Assembly: GCA_963702105.1 (NCBI GenBank)
Contig: OY969712.1
Location: forward strand, 2,294,001-2,358,000
DNA: 64,000 nt
Origin: ZC4RG20 sp963702105
GTDB lineage: Bacteria > Pseudomonadota > Gammaproteobacteria > Steroidobacterales > Rariloculaceae
Direction: 5' to 3'
Position numbers and translations under genes: made by a program. Numbering within the stretch: position 1 is the first letter of the stretch; every line of letters starts with the position of its first letter. The notes under the pieces were generated by a model. The model was not told the DNA's origin. It searched no databases and saw nothing but the letters and a program-made list of their open reading frames with translations. Shown here one piece after another: positions 50,749 to 59,258 of this stretch.

Positions 50749-51641
50749 GGGACTACCGTAAGTCCACCCCTGACCGCTACCGACGCGCGGCGGTCGGCGC
50801 ATGTTGCATCGTCGCGTGCTGGGCCTCGGTCGCCCTGCGCGTCTCGGCCCAGCCCGTCGGCATCGTAGAGGACCCCTGTCCTCCGCCCGTCGTGCCCTCG
50901 GCGGCCCTGCGCGAGCAGATCGTGGCGCTGCTCGTGGAGCCGCACACGGTCACGCCCGCGGAGCTCGAGCGTTTCAACAAGAGCCCCGCGCTCGCGAAGC
51001 TCGGCGAGGCCGAGCGGCGCCGCGCCGCGCAGGACTGGCCGAATCTGTGCCGGTTTCGTGCCGACGACGCGCGCATCACGGCCGGATCGACGCCGCCGCG
51101 CGTGGTGTTCATGGGCGATTCGATTACGGAGAACTGGGGGCTGGCGGACCCGGGCTTCTTCGACGGCGAGATCGTTAACCGGGGGATCAGCGGCCAGACG
51201 AGCCCACAGATGCTGGTCCGCTTTCGCGCCAACGTCGTCGCTCTCAAGCCCAGGATCGTCCACATCCTCGCGGGCACGAACGACGTGGCGGGCAACACGG
51301 GACCGACGACGGCCCAGGACTTCGAAAACAACATCATGGGGATGGTGGATATCGCGCGCGCGAACGGCATCACGGTCGTCCTCGGCAGCATTCCGCCCTC
51401 GGCGCGCTTCGGCTGGCGGCCGGAAATCGAACCGGTGCCGACGATCAAGGCGCTCAACGCATGGCTGCACGACTACGCGGCCGCGCACGGCATCCGCTAC
51501 ATCGATTACTACACGCCGCTCGCGGGCCCGGCCGGCGAGTTCCGCGCCGATCTCAGCAACGACGGGGTGCACCCGAACCGCAAGGGCTACGCGATCATGC
51601 GGCGGCTCGCCGAAGCCGCCTTCTCCCAACCCGCTCGCTGA
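50745..51641 (+). CDS. Exported SGNH/GDSL-type lipase or esterase
   Basis: A 298-aa secreted hydrolase. A signal peptide (VGACCIVACWASVALRVSAQ) is followed by a ~70-residue helical segment, then the SGNH blocks: FMGDSITENWG (Ser), GISGQTSPQ (Gly), ILAGTNDVAGNTG (Asn) and SNDGVHPNRKGY (Asp, His). This matches the platelet-activating-factor acetylhydrolase-like subgroup. Its TGA overlaps the next gene's ATG (TGATG), making an operon with a flavin monooxygenase and a Dabb protein. It could deacylate an imported ester before oxidation; this is inference. Confidence 0.9.
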   Translation: MRDYRKSTPDRYRRAAVGACCIVACWASVALRVSAQPVGIVEDPCPPPVVPSAALREQIVALLVEPHTVTPAELERFNKSPALAKLGEAERRRAAQDWPNLCRFRADDARITAGSTPPRVVFMGDSITENWGLADPGFFDGEIVNRGISGQTSPQMLVRFRANVVALKPRIVHILAGTNDVAGNTGPTTAQDFENNIMGMVDIARANGITVVLGSIPPSARFGWRPEIEPVPTIKALNAWLHDYAAAHGIRYIDYYTPLAGPAGEFRADLSNDGVHPNRKGYAIMRRLAEAAFSQPAR

Positions 51642-52927
51642 TGAAGCAGCTTCCGGTCATCGTCGCCGGAGGCGGCATCGGCGGCCTCTGCGTCGCGCTG
51701 ACCCTGCAGCAGATCGGCGTGCCGTGCCTCGTGCTCGAGTCGGTCGCGCGCCTGAGGCCGCTCGGCGTCGGCATCAATCTTCAACCGAACGCCGTGCGCG
51801 AGCTTTACGAGCTCGGCATCGGGACCGAGCAGCTCGACGGCATCGGCCTGCAGACCCAGGAGTGGGCGCTCGTCGGGCTCAACGGCAACGACGTTTACTC
51901 CGAGCCGCGCGGCCTCCTCGCGGGCTACAAGTGGCCGCAGTATTCCGTTCATCGCGGCGAGCTGCAGATGCTGCTCTACCGCACGGCCGTCGAGCGGCTC
52001 GGGCCCGATGCGATTCGGCTCGGGGCCGAGGTCACGGGCTATCGGAATCGGGGCACGGGCCGCGGCGTGGTCGTGCAGGTCCGCGCTCGCGGGGACGAGC
52101 GCACGGAGATCGAAGGGTCCCTGTTGATCGGCGCGGATGGGCTCCACTCGGCCGTGCGCGCGCAGATGCACCCGAAGCAGCCCCCGATCCAGTGGGGCGG
52201 CGCCATCATGTGGCGGGGCACGACGCCCGGCGTGCCGATCCGCACGGGCGCCTCTTTCGTCGGGCTCGGCACGCACCGGCACCGCGTCGTCTTCTATCCG
52301 ATCTCGAAGCCGGACCCGGCGACGGGTCTTGCGACGATCAATTGGATCGCCGAAATCACCGTGGACAATTCGAGCGGCTGGACCCACAGCGACTGGAACA
52401 GGAAGGTCGAGATCGAGGCGTTCATCGGTCATTTCGAAGACTGGAACTACGAGTGGCTCGACGTCCCGGCGATGCTGCGGGGCGCCGAGGAGATATTCGA
52501 GTATCCGATGATCGACCGCGACCCGGTTCCGACCTGGGTGGACGGAGCCGTCGCGCTGCTCGGCGACGCGGCGCACGTCATGTATCCGACCGGCTCCAAC
52601 GGCGCGTCCCAGGCAATCGTGGACGCGCGCGTGCTCGGCGCGGCCATGCTCGAGCACGGCGTGACGCCGCAGGCCCTACGCGCCTACGACGCGCAGCTTT
52701 GCGAGGAAATCTCGGCGGTCGTGCTGCGTAACCGGGGCGCCGGCCCGTTCGGGCTGCTGAACCTGCTCGATGCGCGCTGCGGCAGCGTGTTCGAGGACAT
52801 CGACGCCGTGATCCCGCGTGCAGAGCGCGAGGAGTTTATGAGCCGATACCGGGCGGCGGCCGGCTTCGCCATGGAGAAGCTCAACGCCGCGCCGCCGATC
52901 ATTGCGCCCGGCGCCCGTGTACCCTGA
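51641..52927 (+). CDS. FAD-dependent monooxygenase (aromatic hydroxylase family)
   Basis: A 428-aa cytosolic flavoprotein of the p-hydroxybenzoate/salicylate hydroxylase group. The N-terminal dinucleotide motif is IVAGGGIGGLCVALTLQQ; the DG motif is LLIGADGLHSAVRAQM; the GD motif is VALLGDAAHVMYPTGSNGAS. GVGINLQPNAVRELYELG is a family string. The start ATG overlaps the SGNH stop. It should hydroxylate or epoxidise an aromatic or isoprenoid compound with NAD(P)H and O2; the substrate is not identifiable. Confidence 0.92.
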   Translation: MKQLPVIVAGGGIGGLCVALTLQQIGVPCLVLESVARLRPLGVGINLQPNAVRELYELGIGTEQLDGIGLQTQEWALVGLNGNDVYSEPRGLLAGYKWPQYSVHRGELQMLLYRTAVERLGPDAIRLGAEVTGYRNRGTGRGVVVQVRARGDERTEIEGSLLIGADGLHSAVRAQMHPKQPPIQWGGAIMWRGTTPGVPIRTGASFVGLGTHRHRVVFYPISKPDPATGLATINWIAEITVDNSSGWTHSDWNRKVEIEAFIGHFEDWNYEWLDVPAMLRGAEEIFEYPMIDRDPVPTWVDGAVALLGDAAHVMYPTGSNGASQAIVDARVLGAAMLEHGVTPQALRAYDAQLCEEISAVVLRNRGAGPFGLLNLLDARCGSVFEDIDAVIPRAEREEFMSRYRAAAGFAMEKLNAAPPIIAPGARVP

Positions 52928-52940
52928 AGGACGCGAAGAC

Positions 52941-53237
52941 GTGCTGCAGCATTACGTCTTCCTCAAGTTTCGCCCCGGCACGAGCGCCGAGCACATCGAT
53001 TCGTTCTGCGAGCGCATGCTCGCCCTGCCCCGCTCGATCGCCGAGATTCGGCACCTCGAGATCGGCCGCGACGAGCTGCACGACAGCCGCAGCTGGGACC
53101 TCGTGCTCATCATGGGGTTCGAAGGCGTCGCGGCACTGCGCGCGTATCAACAGCACCCCGACCACCGCGCGGTCATGGCCTTCAACGACCCCTGTGTCGC
53201 GGACGTGGGCTCCGTGGACTTCACGACGGAGCCTTAA
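52941..53237 (+). CDS. Dabb (stress-responsive A/B barrel) domain protein
   Basis: A 98-aa single-domain ferredoxin-like barrel: LQHYVFLKFRPGTSAEHI, RHLEIGRDE, SWDLVLIMGFEGVAALRAYQQHPDH and a closing VADVGSVDF. Dabb proteins dimerise and either bind or cyclise polyketide/phenolic ligands or have unknown roles. The GTG start at 52941 follows GAAGGACGCG; an upstream TTG/GTG would overlap the monooxygenase. Third gene of the SGNH/monooxygenase operon, it may bind the oxidised product. Confidence 0.85.
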   Translation: MLQHYVFLKFRPGTSAEHIDSFCERMLALPRSIAEIRHLEIGRDELHDSRSWDLVLIMGFEGVAALRAYQQHPDHRAVMAFNDPCVADVGSVDFTTEP

Positions 53238-53267
53238 CAGGCCTGTTAAGCGGCGCGGCGAGGGTCG

Positions 53268-54161
53268 TTACCGGCCGCCGGCCGAGCCCGCCGCCGAAGC
53301 CGGCCCCGCCTTCTGCTCATGGTCGAAGAACTCGAAGATGCTGGGCCATACCATGGGCACCATGCCGGGGTGGTCGCCGTCCACCTCGAGGTACTGGAAG
53401 TCGAAATGGCCCTGGCGTAGGTAGCGCGCCAGCGCGCGGCTCCCCTCGAGCGAGGGTTTCGCGCGAGTGCCCTCGGTCATGAAGATCGGCAGATGCCGGA
53501 TGCGGTCGAAGGGATAGGTCGCCGCGTCCACGAACGGCCCCGACATCGGCGCAATGGCGCGCCAACGCTCCGGGTACCGGGCCGCCAGATGCCATACGCC
53601 GCCGCTGCCCATCGAGTGGCCCGCGAGGAACGTGCGCGACCGGTCGGCGTGGTACTCCTCGGTGACGAGCTCGAGGGCCGTGATGACCTCGAGCTCGCTG
53701 AGATCGAGCACGCGCTGCCGGGCCGGCGTCACGGCCGCGCGCTGCGCGGCCGCGGCGGCCGACTGCCCGAACACGGCCGGCAGGCGCAGCGGATTGCCGT
53801 AGGCGCCGAGCGGCACGAAGCCGAGCGGCGAGACGACGATGTAGCCGTGCTGCTCTGCGAGCCGCGGCAACAGGTGGTCGGCCTGATCCATGTACGTGTT
53901 CTCGTCCGCGCCGGCGCCGTGCAGCATGAGGATGATCGGCAGCGAGGCCTTGCCGTCCCACGTGGTCGGCACGTAGACGCGGTACGGCATCTGCTGGCCC
54001 GTCGGCGCGAAGAAATACTGCCGGTGCTGATCGCCGGTCGGCAAAGAGGGGTCAGAGCCCTTTTCTATAGAAAAGGGCTCTGACCCCTTTGTTTGGGCCG
54101 CGGCGCCGAAATCCAGGGCTGCCGCGAGCATACAGGCGCAGAGCAATACGGATCGAATCAT
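53268..54161 (-). CDS. Exported alpha/beta hydrolase (LpqC/PHB depolymerase-like), with repeat-encoded insert
   Basis: A 297-aa secreted esterase. Signal peptide SVLLCACMLAAALDFGAAA is followed by KGSEPFSIEKGSDPSLP, which is encoded by a perfect 40-bp palindromic repeat, then the hydrolase: ASLPIILMLHGAGADENTYM, nucleophile Ser in FLAGHSMGSGGVWHLAAR, and late VDGDHPGM with the catalytic His. Last gene of the five-gene CoA-dehydratase operon; its ATG overlaps the MFS stop (ATGA). It probably hydrolyses an external ester whose product is then imported and activated. Confidence 0.88.
   Translation of the reverse strand: MIRSVLLCACMLAAALDFGAAAQTKGSEPFSIEKGSDPSLPTGDQHRQYFFAPTGQQMPYRVYVPTTWDGKASLPIILMLHGAGADENTYMDQADHLLPRLAEQHGYIVVSPLGFVPLGAYGNPLRLPAVFGQSAAAAAQRAAVTPARQRVLDLSELEVITALELVTEEYHADRSRTFLAGHSMGSGGVWHLAARYPERWRAIAPMSGPFVDAATYPFDRIRHLPIFMTEGTRAKPSLEGSRALARYLRQGHFDFQYLEVDGDHPGMVPMVWPSIFEFFDHEQKAGPASAAGSAGGR
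54048..54087. repeat. Dispersed GGGGTCAGAGCCC element, copies 4 and 5 as a perfect 40-bp palindrome
   Basis: GGGGTCAGAGCCCTTTTCTA followed directly by its exact reverse complement, entirely inside the esterase coding sequence just after the signal peptide. It keeps the frame and encodes KGSEPF...EKGSDP. This is the most complete copy of the element in the window and shows its full two-arm form. Confidence 0.95.
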
Positions 54162-55471
54162 GTCGTCGCACCTCGCTGAGTCGGAGACGCGCTCGCGCGC
54201 GCATCGGTTTCCTCGCTTCGCTCACGCCAGCCCCGGGTCCACCGGTAAAGCAGCACGATGAGCGCGAGCGTCGTAAGGTCCGCCATGGCCACCATGTAGA
54301 AGCCCGCCGCGAACGATCCCGTGAAATCGCGCAGGATGCCGAGCAGCTGCGGGCCGAGAAATCCGAACAGCCCGGCGCCGAGACTCACGATGCCCATGGC
54401 GTTGCCGGCCTCGCGGCGCGGCATGACCCCGCCGGCCAGACCGTAGAGCTGATTGGCAGCCGTGAAGCCGAAGCCGATGACGGCCGCCGCGCCGACCCGG
54501 AAGACGAGCTCCCGCTCGATCGTCAGCGAAGCCGACGCCGCGGCCAGCACGACGAAAACGGCCCCGAGCACGACGAGCTTGTTGTAGCGGTCGGCTAGCA
54601 CGCCGACGCCGAGGTTCAGCGCGATGGCCGCGACGTAGCCCGTGCTGATGATGACGCCCGCGGCCGCGGCGTCGAGGCCGTACAGGCTGCTCGCCACGCT
54701 CGGCACGAAGTACGTGACCGTGAACTGCCCGAAGCCGCCGAGCCCGACGATGAGCGCGAGCATCCAGACGACGGGCGATCGAAAAGCGCTGCGCCGCCCG
54801 GCCCGATCGACGCCCTCCGCGCCCTCGGCGGCCTCCGCGGAGGGACCCGCGATCGCGTGGGCGCCGCCGGCCCGCGAGGGCGCCGCCGTCGATCTATAGA
54901 ACAGCCAAAAAACGGCGGCCCCGAGCACGGCCATCCCGGCGTAGCCCAGAATCGCGCTGCGCCACCCGAACGCGCCGACGAGCACGCCGCCGAGCGGCGC
55001 GCCGATGACCGAAGCGAGCGACGACGTCGCGCCGAGGATCCCCATCGTGCGTCCGCGCAGCGACGGCGGGGCCGTGAGCGCGACGGCGATTAGCACGCTG
55101 ACGAACGCGAATCGGTAGCCGAAGATCGTGAGACCGCGGAACGCGATCGCCGACTCGAAGTTCCAGGCGCGGCCCAGCAGCACGCTGCCCGCGGCCACGC
55201 CGAGCAGCCCCGCGGCGAGCACACCCTTCTCGCCGAGCCGCTTGGCGCTCGTCCCGGCCGGCACGCTGAGCACGAGCGCGAGCAGCCCGTAGATGCCCGC
55301 GAACAGCCCGAGCTGGGTGTAACTCATGCCGAGCTCGTGCTGGATCGACGGCAGCAGCGGCGAGAATCCAAGGTTCGAAAGCTGCAGCGTGAACATCGCG
55401 ACGAGCGTCACGCCGAAGGGCAGCAGCCAATCCGGACGCGCCTCGCGCACCCCGGTCATCGTCGTCGTCAT
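54158..55471 (-). CDS. MFS transporter, 12-helix, probable organic acid importer
   Basis: A 437-aa inner-membrane permease. Helix 1 is LLPFGVTLVAMFTLQLSNLG, then the motif A region SVPAGTSAKRLGEKGVLAAG, a mid-loop of ~35 residues rich in Ala/Gly, and helices 7-12 from WMLALIVGLGGFGQFTVTYF. The loop 8-9 reads NLGVGVLADRYNKLVVLG. Such nitrate/sialate/oxalate-type permeases commonly import carboxylates. The ATG follows AGGGGG and overlaps the stop of the preceding dehydratase gene; operon context suggests import of the acid that the CoA transferase activates. Confidence 0.88.
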   Translation of the reverse strand: MTTTMTGVREARPDWLLPFGVTLVAMFTLQLSNLGFSPLLPSIQHELGMSYTQLGLFAGIYGLLALVLSVPAGTSAKRLGEKGVLAAGLLGVAAGSVLLGRAWNFESAIAFRGLTIFGYRFAFVSVLIAVALTAPPSLRGRTMGILGATSSLASVIGAPLGGVLVGAFGWRSAILGYAGMAVLGAAVFWLFYRSTAAPSRAGGAHAIAGPSAEAAEGAEGVDRAGRRSAFRSPVVWMLALIVGLGGFGQFTVTYFVPSVASSLYGLDAAAAGVIISTGYVAAIALNLGVGVLADRYNKLVVLGAVFVVLAAASASLTIERELVFRVGAAAVIGFGFTAANQLYGLAGGVMPRREAGNAMGIVSLGAGLFGFLGPQLLGILRDFTGSFAAGFYMVAMADLTTLALIVLLYRWTRGWRERSEETDARASASPTQRGATT

Positions 55472-56730
55472 CCGATCCCCCTTTCCTCGAGAAACGCGCG
55501 CACGCCCGCGCGCGCCGCCTGCGGATCCCAGGCGCGAGCGTCGACGACGTCGGCCTCGATCGGCAGCACCGGAACGCCGGCCTCCTCGAGTGCGCGCTCG
55601 ATGAACAGCCGCCCCGTGCCGGAGGGCTTCATGCTGCGAGGCCGAAGCACGAGCGCCGCGTCGATGCGGTGCTCGCGCGCCTGCGCGGCGATCCACTCGG
55701 GCGCCCAGGGCGGGTTGTGCAGATACTCGTTGAAGCTCGCGGTGCGGCTCGCGAGCGCGGCCATAGGATCCTCGAGGCCGTAGCGGATGTAGCCGTCCGG
55801 CCCGAACGCGAGGTACATGGACCAGACGAAGACGGCGCCGTGCGAAGCCTCGAACGCCGTGTAGAAATCCGTATCGTGCCATAGCCCCGCGCCGACCCAC
55901 ATGAGCCGCACGCGCTCGCCCGGACACGCCGCGACGCCGGCTGCGACACGCGCCGCGACCTCGTCGCGAAACGCGCGCGCGTGCGAGAGCGCCCACTCCG
56001 TGCCGCGCACCCACTGCGCGGCCATGACATTGCTGATCTGCTCGGTCATGCGCACCGGCGCTTCGGGCGCGGCCGCAATGAGGCGCCGGACCTCGTCGAA
56101 GACCTCCTCTTGGGCGTTGACCCGCTCCAGCCGCTGCCGCAGGGCCGCGCGGTCCAGCGGCCGGCCGCTGATGGCCTCGAGACGCGCGACGAGCGCCTCG
56201 AGGGCCTCGACCACGAAGGCCAGCCGGTGCGGCTCGACGAGCTCGCGCCAGCGGTGCCTGCCGAGCTCCCACCAGCGCGGCGGCAGCACGCTTGCGCCCG
56301 GATGATCGATCTCGAAAAGCTCGGCACCGAAAGCCTCCGCCCATAGCGAAAACACGCGGTGGATGCAGTCGCAGGTCAGCCGCGCGCAGAGCAGGCGCGG
56401 CGGCGGGAGGCCGCCCCACGGCGCCTCGAGCCCGCGATACCGCGTGGATGCGTAGCCGAGGCTGCAATAGCGGCAAAGGCCCGCGTGCAGCCCCTCCGCG
56501 GCCATCGCGTCGAGAAACGCCGGAGCCTGGCGTTTGGCCGCGACGATGGCCGCCCACCACTGGTTGCTCACGGCCGGGATATCCACGAGATCGAACAGCT
56601 CGAAGGGCACGTCCGCCTGCAGGAGGGCGTACGGCACGCGCTCGTCGAAGACGCGGCGGCGCAGCTCCGCGAACCACTGCTTCTGAAACGCCGAGGCGGC
56701 CGCCGTCGCTTCGAGCTGCTTCTCAGCCAT
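55468..56730 (-). CDS. 2-hydroxyacyl-CoA dehydratase/benzoyl-CoA reductase-like subunit (second)
   Basis: A 420-aa protein of the HgdB/BcrB/FldB fold (HGD-D). Features are PYALLQADVPFELFDLVDIPAVSNQWW (pieces), cysteines in GLHAGLCRYCSLGYAS, the DCIHRVFSLW segment, and RLMWVGAGLWHDTDFY in the second domain. Family subunits bind a 4Fe-4S cluster and, with an ATP-driven activator, dehydrate 2-hydroxyacyl-CoA or reduce aryl-CoA. Its ATG overlaps the first subunit's stop by 8 bp. No activase (HgdC/BcrAD-like) is visible in the window. Confidence 0.82.
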   Translation of the reverse strand: MAEKQLEATAAASAFQKQWFAELRRRVFDERVPYALLQADVPFELFDLVDIPAVSNQWWAAIVAAKRQAPAFLDAMAAEGLHAGLCRYCSLGYASTRYRGLEAPWGGLPPPRLLCARLTCDCIHRVFSLWAEAFGAELFEIDHPGASVLPPRWWELGRHRWRELVEPHRLAFVVEALEALVARLEAISGRPLDRAALRQRLERVNAQEEVFDEVRRLIAAAPEAPVRMTEQISNVMAAQWVRGTEWALSHARAFRDEVAARVAAGVAACPGERVRLMWVGAGLWHDTDFYTAFEASHGAVFVWSMYLAFGPDGYIRYGLEDPMAALASRTASFNEYLHNPPWAPEWIAAQAREHRIDAALVLRPRSMKPSGTGRLFIERALEEAGVPVLPIEADVVDARAWDPQAARAGVRAFLEERGIG

Positions 56731-57886
56731 GACGCGCCTCGCGGCCCTGCGCCGCCGCGCCGAGACACGCTTCGATGAGCGCATGGTCTTGGGGCGACAA
56801 CGGCGCCGTCGGATCGCAGCGCAGGCAGGCGTGCGGAATGCCGCGCGCGTCCAGCCCCTCCCTGAGCGCGGGATAGTCCCAGCCGAAGACGGTATCCTCC
56901 GGCGGCAGCGAGACGACGACGGCGTCCACACCTGCGAGCGCGCGCTGCATCCAGGCTCTCGAGTCCTGGACCGGGGTTCGCGCGCCGAGCGAATCGGCGC
57001 GGTACTTCTGCGCGAGGGCGGCCACCGGATCGTCCTCGAGTGCCACGTCGGCCCCGGCCGCCCCGCTGCCCCACGGACCCGTCTCCGCGACGACGACGGC
57101 GCCGTGCAATTCGATGGCCATGTGCAGGGCCGGCGTATCCACCGGCGCGCCCGCGAGCAGCACGCGAGGCCCGGGGAGCGGCGGGCGCGACGCGATCTCG
57201 TCGGCGGCCGCAGCGGCCAAGGTCCCGTACTCGTCGGGGTCGAGCTGCCAGAAGGCGCCGAGAAGCGGGAACACCTCGGCGCCGGTCACGCGCGGCACGC
57301 CGCGGCGCAACGCGTCGAGGCGCCGCGCGGCGGCGCGAGCCCGGTTCGCGCGCACGATCTCGTGACGCAGCGCCTCGGCGGTCGGTACACACCCCGAGAC
57401 CGAAGCGAGCTCGGCGGCCAGCGCACGCGCACGGGCGTCGTCATACGCGCGGACCCTCGGCCCGGGCGACTGCAGCAGATCGAAAAGGTAAGTCCGCGCC
57501 GCCGCACGAATGCTGCCGCGGCGCACGAGCTCGTTGAGGTAAAGAAAGCACTTGTAATCCGGATCCGACGTTCGCGGCAGCACGATGCGCGCGACGTCGG
57601 CCAGGCGTCCCCTCATCGCGGCCTCGACGAGCCGACGCAGGCGGCTCGGGAAAATGTCGGCCTCGAGATGCGCGTCGGCGGCCGGCGTCGGCGCCGAATC
57701 GCCGCGGGCCACGACGCAATGAAGGCCGGCGGCGCGCACGAGCTCCGGCGGCACGGCCGGCCACGAGACGACGACGACGGAGCGGTCGTCCTCGGGATTT
57801 CGGCCCAGGCGCGCAAAGGATTCCTCGAAGGCAACGCGGAGACCGCGCATGGCCTCCGCGGCAGCCGGCGCAGCGGCCGCCGTCAT
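56723..57886 (-). CDS. 2-hydroxyacyl-CoA dehydratase/benzoyl-CoA reductase-like subunit (first)
   Basis: A 387-aa HGD-D family subunit. SVVVVSWPAVPPELVRAAGL, HLEADIFPSRLRRLVEAA, IVLPRTSDPDYKCFLYLNEL with the cluster-region Cys, then RVLLAGAPVDTPALHMAIEL in the second half and VDAVVVSLPPEDTVFGWDYP near the end. Together with the next gene it should form the catalytic heterodimer. The ATG overlaps the CoA-transferase stop (ATGA). Divergence from characterised enzymes is evident (few cysteines), so the exact reaction is open. Confidence 0.82.
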   Translation of the reverse strand: MTAAAAPAAAEAMRGLRVAFEESFARLGRNPEDDRSVVVVSWPAVPPELVRAAGLHCVVARGDSAPTPAADAHLEADIFPSRLRRLVEAAMRGRLADVARIVLPRTSDPDYKCFLYLNELVRRGSIRAAARTYLFDLLQSPGPRVRAYDDARARALAAELASVSGCVPTAEALRHEIVRANRARAAARRLDALRRGVPRVTGAEVFPLLGAFWQLDPDEYGTLAAAAADEIASRPPLPGPRVLLAGAPVDTPALHMAIELHGAVVVAETGPWGSGAAGADVALEDDPVAALAQKYRADSLGARTPVQDSRAWMQRALAGVDAVVVSLPPEDTVFGWDYPALREGLDARGIPHACLRCDPTAPLSPQDHALIEACLGAAAQGREARHG

Positions 57887-59142
57887 AGGATGCCGTCGGC
57901 CTCGAGCTGCGCGACGCGCGCCGCACCGTAGCCCAACCACTCCCCGTACACGAGGGCGTTGTCCTGCCCCACCCCCGGCGCCGGCCGCTCGAAGGCGGTA
58001 GCAGCGTCCGAGAACGTGATCGGGACGCCCATTCCGATGATGTCCGCGACGCGACCGAAGGCCGGATGCTCGAGCACGGCCGTTTCGCCGCGCGCGAGGA
58101 CACGCGGGTCGCGTACGGCCTCCCCGGGCGAGCGCACCTCGGCGGCCGGCACGCCGTGCCGCTCGAGCAACTCGACGAGCGCGCCCGTCGGAACTTCGCG
58201 CGTGAACGCCTCGATCCGCGCGGTCATCTCCTCGACGTGGGCCACGCGCGCGTCGCGCGTCGCGAAGCGCGGATCCGCCTCGAGCTCCGGCTGACCGATC
58301 GCCGCGAACACCCCACGGGCGAACTGCTGCATGGGCGCGCAGATCGCGACGTAGCCGTCTGCCGACTCGTAAATGCCGAAGGGCGTAAGGCGCGGCACGA
58401 CGCGCCCGGTGCGCGTCGGGATCCCGCAGGCCTCGAGCAGATCGAAAGGCTCCACGGCGACGAGCGAGGTCAGCACGCCGAGCATCGAAATGTCCACCTG
58501 CTGCCCGCTGCCGGTCGCCTCCCGCTGCCGCAGGGCGGCGAGGATGCCGATGACGCCGAAGACGGGCGCGAGCAGATCCGCGAAGGGCACGCCGACGCGC
58601 ACGGGCGGATCGCCCGGAGCACCCGAGGTCATCATGAGCCCGCTCAGTGCCTGGATGATACTGTCCATGGCTTTACCGGTGCCCTGCGTCTTCGCGGCGC
58701 CGAAGCCCGAGATCGAGCAGTAGATGACCCGCGGATTCATTTCCTTCCCGAACTCGTAGCCGATGCCGAGCCGATCGAGCGTGCCTGCGCTGAAGTTCTC
58801 GACGACGACGTTGGCGGTACGCAGCAGATCCGCGAACACGTCCCGGGCCCCGGGCCGCTTGAGATTCAGCGTCACGCCGTATTTGCCGCGGAGCCGGTTC
58901 AGAGCCGAGACCGAAACGTCCTCGGGACCCGTAGGGCCCAGGGACACGCCGTCGCGTCCCAGGTACGGGGGGTTCTGCCGGCAAGGGTCGGGAGAATCGG
59001 GATTTTCGATCTTGATGACGCGGGCCCCCAGGCCCGCCAGCAGGAACGTCGCGAACGGGCCGGCGAGCGCGAGCGTGAGATCGAGCACTGTCACGCCGGC
59101 CAAAGGCCCGCGTGGCCCGGTCGAAAGCATTTCGGTCGTCAT
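57883..59142 (-). CDS. CaiB/BaiF-family (class III) CoA transferase
   Basis: A 419-aa cytosolic enzyme that moves CoA between carboxylic acids. GVTVLDLTLALAGPFATFLLAGLGARVIKIE (pieces), KYGVTLNLKRPGARDVFADLL and the catalytic Asp expected after VVVENFSAGTLDRLGIGYE, with GTGKAMDSIIQALSGLMMTSG, are all typical. GDPPVRVGVPFADLLAPVFGVIGILAAL is a further hallmark. First gene of the operon; the ATG at 59142 follows GAGGGGG by 9 bases. It would make the CoA ester used by the dehydratase-like subunits. Confidence 0.92.
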   Translation of the reverse strand: MTTEMLSTGPRGPLAGVTVLDLTLALAGPFATFLLAGLGARVIKIENPDSPDPCRQNPPYLGRDGVSLGPTGPEDVSVSALNRLRGKYGVTLNLKRPGARDVFADLLRTANVVVENFSAGTLDRLGIGYEFGKEMNPRVIYCSISGFGAAKTQGTGKAMDSIIQALSGLMMTSGAPGDPPVRVGVPFADLLAPVFGVIGILAALRQREATGSGQQVDISMLGVLTSLVAVEPFDLLEACGIPTRTGRVVPRLTPFGIYESADGYVAICAPMQQFARGVFAAIGQPELEADPRFATRDARVAHVEEMTARIEAFTREVPTGALVELLERHGVPAAEVRSPGEAVRDPRVLARGETAVLEHPAFGRVADIIGMGVPITFSDAATAFERPAPGVGQDNALVYGEWLGYGAARVAQLEADGIL

Positions 59143-59258
59143 TGCGGAATCGCGCCCCCTCGGCCCCACGGGCGAGTGTACCGCGCGGAGCCGCCGCGCG
59201 TTAACGGGCCGATGAAATAGCGTCTAGCGGCGCGCTGCGGCGGGCCCCGAGGCGGCGG

